DNA from: an uncultured Clostridia bacterium
Lineage (GTDB): Bacteria; Bacillota; Clostridia; Oscillospirales; CAG-272
Direction: 5' to 3'
NCBI GenBank assembly: GCA_945949385.1
Contig: CAMFEL010000012.1
Span: 1-22,861 of the forward strand
Length of the DNA stretch: 22,861 bases
Position 1 is the first letter of the stretch. Each line of letters begins with the position of its first letter. Both the position numbers and the translations under genes were made by a program. Shown piece by piece: positions 7,513-13,579 of the stretch. Below the pieces are notes generated by a model. The model did not search any database, had not been told where the DNA came from, and saw nothing but the letters and a program-made list of their open reading frames with translations.

Positions 7513-7542
7513 AAAGAGGCTGCCTCACCGCAGCCTCTTTTT
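7513..7542 (+). terminator. Rho-independent terminator of the decarboxylase operon
   Basis: A perfect 11-bp stem, AAAGAGGCTGC (7513-7523) with GCAGCCTCTTT (7530-7540), has a 6-nt loop and ends in a T-run. It lies 19 nt after the stop of the last operon gene. Confidence 0.9.
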
Positions 7543-7584
7543 CGCGAAGTGCTTCTTATATTGCTCGGTTTATGGTACAGATAC

Positions 7585-7613
7585 TTGAATTGTCAAAGAT
7601 TTTGTGATATTAT
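7585..7613 (+). promoter_or_regulatory. Putative promoter of the DtxR-family regulator, overlapping an imperfect palindrome
   Basis: TTGAAT (7585-7590), a 17-bp spacer and TATTAT (7608-7613) stand 34 nt before the start codon. An 18-bp AT-rich imperfect inverted repeat (7600-7617, 14 of 18 positions symmetric) covers the -10. That is a reasonable place for an autoregulatory operator, but such AT-rich symmetry also arises by chance. Confidence 0.5.
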
Positions 7614-7646
7614 AAAAGTAAGATATAAAGCGGGAAGGAGTACGCT

Positions 7647-8018
7647 ATGCACCTTCAGGAATCCGGTGAAATGTACCTCGAAACAATACTTATACTGTCG
7701 GAAAAATCGGATGAAGTCCGCAGTATTGATGTGGGCGAATATATGGGATATTCAAAACCCAGCGTAAGCCGTGCCATAGGGCTTCTCAAGAGCGGCGGAT
7801 ATGTGGTTTCCGACTCCGACGGCTATCTTTCTCTGACCGATGCGGGGCGCGAGGTAGCGGAAAAGATCTATGAGCGGCACCGTTTCCTTACTGATTTTCT
7901 TGTGCGTCTGGGAGTTGACGAAAAGACAGCCGCAGAGGACGCCTGCCGTATGGAGCATGACATCAGCGACGCTTCTTTTTCGGCATTAAAGGCTTTTATT
8001 TGCGATAATTTTGACTAA
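7647..8018 (+). CDS. DtxR/MntR-family metal-dependent transcriptional regulator
   Basis: A 123-residue protein: an N-terminal winged helix (about 5-65, recognition helix around SKPSVSRAIGLLKSGGYV) and a dimerisation/metal-binding domain (about 66-123). There is no C-terminal SH3-like domain, so it has the short MntR-like architecture. Its metal-site pattern is DtxR-like: Met9, Cys100, Glu103 and His104 match Met10, Cys102, Glu105 and His106 of the DtxR primary site, whereas MntR has Asp and Glu at the first two positions. Ancillary-site residues are mostly missing (Thr82 and Ala96 where DtxR has Glu83 and His98), although His78 is kept. Such proteins repress uptake genes when Fe2+ or Mn2+ is bound. 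AAGGAG (7635-7640) fits the ATG. The gene is monocistronic, with no transporter next to it. Confidence 0.9.
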   Translation: MHLQESGEMYLETILILSEKSDEVRSIDVGEYMGYSKPSVSRAIGLLKSGGYVVSDSDGYLSLTDAGREVAEKIYERHRFLTDFLVRLGVDEKTAAEDACRMEHDISDASFSALKAFICDNFD

Positions 8019-8041
8019 GCTTGATACTGAACTTGACCAAT

Positions 8042-8071
8042 AAAAAAATTCGCCTTGGGGCGAATTTTTTT
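8042..8071. terminator. Bidirectional rho-independent terminator between convergent genes
   Basis: A perfect 13-bp stem, seven A plus TTCGCC (8042-8054) paired with GGCGAA plus seven T (8059-8071), has a TTGG loop. It provides a T-tract on both strands and lies between the converging dtxR-like and spoIVA genes. Confidence 0.9.
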
Positions 8072-8076
8072 ATTTG

Positions 8077-9579
8077 TTACAGCAGTATACAGATAAGTCC
8101 GTTGGAGCTTTCGTTTACTATTCTTGACAGGGTCTCCGCAAGCTTTTCCTTTGATTCCGGCGACAGGTGTTCAAGCTTTGAACGGAGGCCGTCATTTACC
8201 ATTTCGTACAGACTTTTGCCGAACATATTGGATTCCCACAGCTTTTTCGGGTCTTCCTCGTAGGCGCTCATAAGGTAGCGTATCATTTCTTCGGACTGCT
8301 CCTCGGTACCCACTATGGGATTTATTTCCGTTTCGATTTCCGCTTTTATCATATGTACGCTGGCGGCAGTTGCTTTCAGCTTTACGCCGTATGCGCCTGA
8401 CTGGCGTATGATTTCGGGTTCGCACAGCTTCAGATCTCCGATCTCCGGAGAAACCACACCGTAGCCGCCATCCTCAAGCTCCTGTATTGCTGCTTCATAC
8501 TTTTCGTATTCTCTTTTGGTTTCAGCAAGCTGCAGCAGCACAGCCACAAGCTCTTTCTGATCTCTTACGCATATGCCGGTAAGGTCGCATATGACTTTAT
8601 AGTAAAGGCTGTCGGGCAGTACGGTCTCTACCGTGCTCTCCCCTGTTGCAAGAACAGTTGACACAAGCCGCGCTCCAGTTTTTGCCGTGGCATCGGGAAT
8701 GCCGCTTTTCAGCATTTCGGAATAAGTCTGGGTAAAGGCGGTCACATCGTTAAGCGTCTTTGTATTTTGTGCCGATTTTCTCAGGCTTTCGCATATCAGC
8801 TCACCCAAAGGATGGTCTGAGGGCAGTGCTCCTATCCAATCCGGCAGATTTACCTTTATTTCAGTTACCGGGAATTCATACAGGAGCATTTCAAGGATAT
8901 GATTTACATCTTCTCTGTCAAGCTCGGTACAGTTTAGCAGGGCAACCGGAGCGTTATACTTGTTTTCAAGCTCAATTGCAAGGGACTCTGCTGCCTCTGA
9001 GTTAGGGTCTGCCGTATTCAGTATTACGGCGAAAGGCTTTCCTATGGCTTTTAACTCAGAGGCGGCTCTTTCTTCTGCCGCTATGAAATTCTCTCTTGGC
9101 AGTTCGCCGAAGCTGCCGTCACAGGTAACAAGCATACCGACTGTCGAATGTTCCCTTATTACCCTGCGGGTACCCTGCTCCGCCGCTTCTTCAAACGGTA
9201 TGGGCTCTTTAGACCACGGGACGCTTACCATGCGTGTTTGTCCCTCTTCCGTAGCTCCCAGCGCATCGGGCACAAGGTATCCTACGCAGTCTATCATACG
9301 CAGCCTTCTCTTAGTGCCTTCGCCGAAGGTCAGCGTCACCGCTTCATCAGGGACGAATTTAGGCTCTGCCGTCATTACGGTTTTTCCTGCGGCGCTTTGC
9401 GGAAGCTCGTCAGTAGCGCGTTTTTTGTCATACTCGCCCTCTATACCGGGAATGACCGATGTTTCCATAAAGCGTTTGATAAAGGTGGACTTGCCGCATC
9501 TGACGGGTCCCACAACGCCTATGTATATATCCCCTCCCGTTCTTGCCGCAATATCTGTATATATCTCTCTTGACTCCAT
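8077..9579 (-). CDS. spoIVA: Stage IV sporulation protein A (SpoIVA), spore-coat morphogenetic ATPase
   Basis: A 500-residue protein, close to the 492 of Bacillus subtilis, similar along its whole length. The N terminus REIYTDIAARTGGDIYIGVVG leads into a Walker A motif GPVRCGKS (24-31). Family blocks such as DELPQSAAGKT, EPKFVP, VDCVGY-like IDCVGYLVP, EEPIPFEEAAE-like and REHSTVGMLVTCDG follow, and the C terminus is SNGLICILL. SpoIVA is made in the mother cell, hydrolyses ATP and polymerises around the forespore as the coat basement layer. The start at 9579 was chosen because GGAGGG (9585-9590) precedes it and the family N terminus begins here; an in-frame ATG at 9630 would add 17 unmatched residues and overlap the likely promoter. 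It is the only clear sporulation-specific gene here. Confidence 0.96.
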   Translation of the reverse strand: MESREIYTDIAARTGGDIYIGVVGPVRCGKSTFIKRFMETSVIPGIEGEYDKKRATDELPQSAAGKTVMTAEPKFVPDEAVTLTFGEGTKRRLRMIDCVGYLVPDALGATEEGQTRMVSVPWSKEPIPFEEAAEQGTRRVIREHSTVGMLVTCDGSFGELPRENFIAAEERAASELKAIGKPFAVILNTADPNSEAAESLAIELENKYNAPVALLNCTELDREDVNHILEMLLYEFPVTEIKVNLPDWIGALPSDHPLGELICESLRKSAQNTKTLNDVTAFTQTYSEMLKSGIPDATAKTGARLVSTVLATGESTVETVLPDSLYYKVICDLTGICVRDQKELVAVLLQLAETKREYEKYEAAIQELEDGGYGVVSPEIGDLKLCEPEIIRQSGAYGVKLKATAASVHMIKAEIETEINPIVGTEEQSEEMIRYLMSAYEEDPKKLWESNMFGKSLYEMVNDGLRSKLEHLSPESKEKLAETLSRIVNESSNGLICILL

Positions 9580-9608
9580 TTTGTCCCTCCGTATGGTTTT
9601 CGTTGGTA

Positions 9609-9638
9609 TATGTATATGAACTTCGGACAAATTTATGC
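9609..9638 (-). promoter_or_regulatory. Putative sigma-E promoter of spoIVA
   Basis: On the - strand GCATAAAT (9638-9631) and TATACATA (9616-9609) are 14 bp apart. This fits the sigma-E pattern (ATA-containing -35, CATACA-like -10 with about 14 bp between). The start codon lies about 30 nt downstream behind GGAGGG. Family knowledge says spoIVA is sigma-E dependent; the motif match itself is imperfect at the -10. Confidence 0.45.
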
Positions 9639-9670
9639 AAGCGAGAACGTGTAATAGTAAAAAAGAACAG

Positions 9671-9698
9671 AAAAAAGGACTGCCCCAAGGCAGTCCTT
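9671..9698 (-). terminator. Rho-independent terminator of the DUF4430 lipoprotein gene
   Basis: A perfect 10-bp stem (9675-9684 with 9689-9698) has a 4-nt loop and a T-run on the - strand (9676-9671). It lies 10 nt after the lipoprotein stop and isolates spoIVA from upstream transcription. Confidence 0.85.
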
Positions 9699-9708
9699 CA
9701 TATTAAAA

Positions 9709-10263
9709 TCAGTCAATTTCGTCGGTTTCGGGAGCGGTGGTCTCTTCAACGGGAACGGTAGTGTCCTCGTTGGGGTCGGTGGTGACTACTGCGTCCGTAT
9801 CCTGTCTGTTTTTCTGACCGGAGGTCCAGGTATAAACGATCTTGTCTCCGTCATAAATAATAGTCTGGCTCTGACGTCCGTCGGAAGATTTTTCACCGTT
9901 TACGGTTGCCTCCCAGAAGTCATAATAACCGACCTCTGCATCAGTTCTGTCACTCTCGGTGTGGCCGAAAACGGATGCAATATATGTACCGTCTTTGGAA
10001 AGCTCATAATCCTTTTCAAACTTATTGAGTGCCTGCTCCGCCGCCTGAAGCACCGTAGGAGGGTTATCGGTTGTACCCTTTACCTGAAGCTCATACTCAA
10101 AAAGTTTGTTGTATGTTACGTTGCCGTTTTCGTCAGGCTCGCCGGCAGGCTCCTGAAATACGATGCTGACATTACTGTAAATCTCCTGTTTACCGCAGCT
10201 TGCCATAAAAGGAACAATCATAAGTGCCGCAAGAATGATGCATATGATACTTGTCTTTTTCAT
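9709..10263 (-). CDS. DUF4430-type domain lipoprotein
   Basis: A 183-residue exported protein. The N terminus MKKTSIICIILAALMIVPFM followed by ASC is a lipoprotein signal peptide with the lipidated cysteine at 23; the -3 residue is Met, slightly unusual. Residues 28-150 resemble the DUF4430 / transcobalamin-C-terminal-like fold: PTVLQAAEQAL, a GTYIASVFG turn, YYDFWEATVNGEKSSDG and the closing YDGDKIVYTWT are typical. The tail (155-183) is rich in Thr, Asp and Glu and probably disordered. The start at 10263 has GGAGGT 7 nt upstream; a longer in-frame form to 10305 would overlap the promoter and hide the signal peptide. DUF4430 domains occur in surface proteins and B12-transport-related proteins, but no transporter gene is adjacent. 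The function is unknown. Confidence 0.75.
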   Translation of the reverse strand: MKKTSIICIILAALMIVPFMASCGKQEIYSNVSIVFQEPAGEPDENGNVTYNKLFEYELQVKGTTDNPPTVLQAAEQALNKFEKDYELSKDGTYIASVFGHTESDRTDAEVGYYDFWEATVNGEKSSDGRQSQTIIYDGDKIVYTWTSGQKNRQDTDAVVTTDPNEDTTVPVEETTAPETDEID

Positions 10264-10293
10264 TATATTTACCTCCGAATGATTTCTACGCAT

Positions 10294-10322
10294 AGTATAG
10301 CGCAATCCTCACATTTTGTCAA
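10294..10322 (-). promoter_or_regulatory. Consensus sigma-A promoter of the DUF4430 lipoprotein gene
   Basis: On the - strand a perfect TTGACA (10322-10317), a 17-bp spacer and TATACT (10299-10294) precede the start codon at 10263, with GGAGGT between. This is one of the two best promoters in the window and supports the shorter lipoprotein start. Confidence 0.8.
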
Positions 10323-10360
10323 GTAAATAAAAGACGTATTTGCAATATGTTACAAAAGTT

Positions 10361-10873
10361 TCACATACATACCATAAGCGTCACAAGCTGTATGAACAGC
10401 AGTGTCTGCAGGATTAGAAATACAAAGGCTGACACAGTAACTGCTTTTGAATGTATGTGCTGAAATATGAGGCAAAAAAACGCCGCCGCTGCCGCCGCAA
10501 GGCACAGAATTGCCGCAAGAAGCATCTTAGTCATACCGTAGATTATTTTGTATTCGAGGAGCAGCAAAAGGCAAAGAAGCGCGGCGCAGGCTATGGACTT
10601 GGCTCTGTTTTCAACGCAGGCGGCAAAAATCGAGGAGGACAGCAATATACCGGCACAGATAAGGCGCAAAGCGTGAAATATACAGTACGGCAGTGCAGAC
10701 GGAAAAATCCCCCTGTGAGTAAGGGCAGTAATAGGCGGGCAAGCCTGCTTTGTAAATATGCGTACAAGAAGCGCGCCCAGCAGCAGTGCCGCGCACACTA
10801 TAAGGCAGGCGCGGGGTATCTCTTTCAGATATGCGTGAACAGAAGATATTTTCATTCTCAGTTTTTGCAGCAT
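10361..10873 (-). CDS. Hypothetical membrane protein, five predicted TM helices
   Basis: A 170-residue very hydrophobic protein that I do not recognise. Hydrophobic stretches at about 21-40, 60-86, 92-112, 115-137 and 143-168 are consistent with five membrane helices. A short basic N terminus (MLQKLRMK) suggests an inside start. It contains several cysteines (for example 23, 27, 45, 64, 73, 86, 96, 101, 124 and 134) but no CxxC motif. The Shine-Dalgarno GAGGTG (10881-10886 on the complement) lies 7 nt before the ATG, which decides the start over Met7. The Shine-Dalgarno is part of the hairpin that follows the upstream PBP gene. No clear terminator follows. Coding is supported by length, ribosome binding site and hydrophobic pattern only; opposite-strand frames here lack these features. 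Confidence 0.6.
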   Translation of the reverse strand: MLQKLRMKISSVHAYLKEIPRACLIVCAALLLGALLVRIFTKQACPPITALTHRGIFPSALPYCIFHALRLICAGILLSSSIFAACVENRAKSIACAALLCLLLLLEYKIIYGMTKMLLAAILCLAAAAAAFFCLIFQHIHSKAVTVSAFVFLILQTLLFIQLVTLMVCM

Positions 10874-10910
10874 AAAAAATCACCTCACAAATGTATATGA
10901 GGTGATTTTT
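10874..10910 (-). terminator. Terminator hairpin of the PBP gene that also contains the next gene's Shine-Dalgarno
   Basis: On the - strand a 13-bp perfect stem (10910-10898 with 10887-10875) and a 10-nt loop end in a T-run (10879-10874) directly before the ATG of the membrane-protein gene at 10873. The 3' arm contains GAGGTG, the only Shine-Dalgarno for that gene, so the site would be paired in any read-through transcript from the PBP gene. Confidence 0.75.
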
Positions 10911-10923
10911 ATATTATTCCGTA

Positions 10924-13500
10924 TCAGCGATAGTGACTGTCGCAGAAGGTATTATACTGATGCACTCCGGCGGAGCGTCCTACATATGTGCCCTCGGGAA
11001 TCGAATAATAGAAGTATGCAAAGCCTTCGTAGGTGGGATAACCTCGCGACGGGTCGTGGTCGCGGTACACATACTGTGCGTCTGTTATGGTCACCTGAGT
11101 GGCAAAGCTTCTGTTTTCGTTTCTTATAAGCGCTACTTCTTTGATATTTTCCTTAGGACAGTTATCGCATGCAACAGCCCCTGTAACTCTGTCGTACTTT
11201 ACAAGCACATGGGTGTCGCAGGTTTCGGTGGGTACAGTATCCTTTGTAAACCACCCGGTTTCTGTTCTGCTGCCGCGGGGGTCATAGCTACAGGCATCGG
11301 ACACGAGCTTACCCGAGTCCTTACAGTAAGTCGCCTGAACAAGGTTATCGGAAAACTCAAAGCTCTTTACAGCCTCGCCGTCAGCAGAGGCTTTAGCGCT
11401 GATTTTTTCCTGAAGCTTGTTCATAATAACATCCCAGACAGCAACTGCGGGATTGCGGGAGAAGTCGGACAGCGCCTGGTTCATATCGTATCCAAACCAG
11501 CAGCCGGCTACATAATAGGGGGTAAAACCGATAAAAGTGCGGTCAAAGTCTGAGCTTGTGGTACCGGTTTTACCGGCAGTATCAACATACTGATCAACCG
11601 TTACGGCTGTTGCCGTACCGCTTGACACTACCTGCTGCATCATTTTTGTCATGATGGAGGCAGCTTCTTCGCTGATTGCTACTTCATATTCAGGTTCATT
11701 TTCAAGGACGGTATTTCCCTCGCTGTCCGTAACAAGAGTCCACAGACGGGATTTGGAGTATATGCCGTCATTGGGGAAAATAGTATATCCTGCCGTCAGC
11801 TCCCAAAGTGTTATGCCGTAAGAGAACTGACCGAGAGCAAGGGGTGCCGGTGATTTATCGGTTATAACCGCGCCGCTTGCCGTAGTATAGGAGTCAATAA
11901 TGCTGTCCATATGAAGCGTATTCTTCAGAAAACTGAAGGAATAATCAACGGACACATCGTTCAGTATCTTTACGGCGCAGGTATTGACAGAACGTCTTAT
12001 TGCGTCCTGAACGGTTGTGTATCCGTTGAACACATCAGGCAGGTTGTGAGGCCAAATTGTTCCGTCGGAGGCTGTGGTTACGGGACAGTCGTCATAGACG
12101 GTGCCCATAGTGATTGTGCCGGTATCAATGCCGGGACCGTATACGGACAGAGGCTTTATACTTGAACCGCAGGGGCGCTTTGCCTGTGTCGCACGGTTAA
12201 GTATACGGTTCTGCGCCTTTTCGCCGCGTCCGCCCGCAAGCCCGAGCACATCGCCTGTATAGGGATCGATTACGATAAATGAGCTTTCGGGCTGAAGACC
12301 GTCGCTGGCATAGGGAAAATATGTCTCATCGTTGACATATACCTCGTCGATTACGGACTGCACTTCGGGATCCATGCAGACGTATATCTGCAGGCCTCCC
12401 GTATAGATCATAAGGCTTGCCACATAATCGGTATAGCCGTATTGTTCCATTAAAGCGTTCTTAACATCAAGTATTACAGCGTCGGTATACCATGAGTTTA
12501 CGGCAGAAGTGTTGCCGCTGCTTTCTTCGGAGTCTTTGTCTTTACTTGCAAGCACAAGTTCGGTATCCCAAGCTTCATCAAACTCAGCTTCGGTCATTTT
12601 TCCCTGCTGCCACATGGTGTAAAGCACCGTTCTGCGGCGGGCGCGGTTGCCTACCTCTTCCTCCTCACCGTCTTCGTTCTCTTTATATACAATGTCGTGT
12701 CTGAGAGGCTCATACTGGGAGGGGTTTTTGACTATTCCTGCAAGAGCGGCACATTCTACAACGGTGAGTTCACTCACATCTTTATCGAAATAAAAATTGG
12801 CGGCTGCCTGAACACCGTAGCAGTTATTGCCGAGGAAAACGATATTCATATACATTTCAAGGATTTCTTCCTTACTCATATCCTTTTCAAGCTTAAGGGC
12901 ACGGAAAATCTCCTGAACTTTTCGCTGTATGGTGTTTTCGTTATCACCTGTCAGGTTTTTCACAAGCTGTTGGGTTATGGTAGAGCCGCCGAAACTGCCG
13001 TCTCCCACAAAATACATCGCAACTGCTTTGCCTGTACGAAGCCAGTCTACTCCGTTATGATCAAAAAACCGCTTATCCTCAACGCAAATAAATGCGTCAA
13101 TAAGATCCTGCGGGATCTGGTCATAGGACACCCATATGCTGTTATCTGTACTGTAAAGGCGCTGATCCTCTATTTCCACCGGAGTTCCGTTACCGTTCAT
13201 TCTGTCGTCCTCGGTCTCGTAGTCCATGTAGTACACACGGGTCGTTTTATCGGAGCTTGCGGTCGCAAACAGAGAGGAATCTATTGTCGGGTCAACATAG
13301 TTCTTTATATAAATACAGAAAACAGTGCCGATAATTACTGCACAGAGCGTTCCCACAAGAAGCAGCGTCAAAAGCACGTTGGCAATATAAGAAAGCACAC
13401 GAAGCACAATTTTGCCAACACGGCGCAGAGTATTTTTTCTGCTTTCCGAGGCGGTGGTATCGCTTTCCGTCTTTTTTTCTTTTTTTATGCTGAAAGACAT
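10924..13500 (-). CDS. Class A penicillin-binding protein (peptidoglycan glycosyltransferase/transpeptidase)
   Basis: An 858-residue bifunctional wall synthase. It has a cytoplasmic basic/acidic N terminus, one TM helix (about 32-66) and a GT51 glycosyltransferase domain (about 115-310) with catalytic Glu141 in EDKRFFDHNGVD, GGSTITQQLVKNL (171-183), RKVQE with Glu197, and KLEKDMSKEEILEMYMN. The transpeptidase domain (about 400-720) has S446-S-I-K449, S504-V-N506 and K644-T-G-T647. The C-terminal region (about 715-858) carries paired cysteines (CKDSG, DNCP) and a Tyr-rich tail. It polymerises lipid II and cross-links stem peptides outside the membrane. GGGAGGA precedes the ATG. It lies 79 nt after dnaE; a TATAAT on the - strand (13538-13533) without a good -35 may give some separate expression. 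Confidence 0.95.
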   Translation of the reverse strand: MSFSIKKEKKTESDTTASESRKNTLRRVGKIVLRVLSYIANVLLTLLLVGTLCAVIIGTVFCIYIKNYVDPTIDSSLFATASSDKTTRVYYMDYETEDDRMNGNGTPVEIEDQRLYSTDNSIWVSYDQIPQDLIDAFICVEDKRFFDHNGVDWLRTGKAVAMYFVGDGSFGGSTITQQLVKNLTGDNENTIQRKVQEIFRALKLEKDMSKEEILEMYMNIVFLGNNCYGVQAAANFYFDKDVSELTVVECAALAGIVKNPSQYEPLRHDIVYKENEDGEEEEVGNRARRRTVLYTMWQQGKMTEAEFDEAWDTELVLASKDKDSEESSGNTSAVNSWYTDAVILDVKNALMEQYGYTDYVASLMIYTGGLQIYVCMDPEVQSVIDEVYVNDETYFPYASDGLQPESSFIVIDPYTGDVLGLAGGRGEKAQNRILNRATQAKRPCGSSIKPLSVYGPGIDTGTITMGTVYDDCPVTTASDGTIWPHNLPDVFNGYTTVQDAIRRSVNTCAVKILNDVSVDYSFSFLKNTLHMDSIIDSYTTASGAVITDKSPAPLALGQFSYGITLWELTAGYTIFPNDGIYSKSRLWTLVTDSEGNTVLENEPEYEVAISEEAASIMTKMMQQVVSSGTATAVTVDQYVDTAGKTGTTSSDFDRTFIGFTPYYVAGCWFGYDMNQALSDFSRNPAVAVWDVIMNKLQEKISAKASADGEAVKSFEFSDNLVQATYCKDSGKLVSDACSYDPRGSRTETGWFTKDTVPTETCDTHVLVKYDRVTGAVACDNCPKENIKEVALIRNENRSFATQVTITDAQYVYRDHDPSRGYPTYEGFAYFYYSIPEGTYVGRSAGVHQYNTFCDSHYR

Positions 13501-13579
13501 ATTATCCTCCCATGCTAAAAAACTACGGTTTGATTATATACCTGAAATGTTAACTGAGTATAAACTTTATAAAAAACTA

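Noticed and set aside
9580..9630. 17-residue N-terminal extension of SpoIVA
   Set aside because: The family N terminus starts at 9579, a GGAGGG sits just before it, and the extension overlaps a likely sigma-E promoter.
12697..13518. Open frame on the + strand (273 codons) opposite the PBP gene
   Set aside because: It is antisense to the glycosyltransferase domain with all its motifs; the translated sequence has no recognisable domain.
13533..13538. TATAAT on the - strand before the PBP gene as a promoter
   Set aside because: No acceptable -35 hexamer lies 16-19 bp upstream; it may be chance in AT-rich DNA, so it was not listed as a feature.
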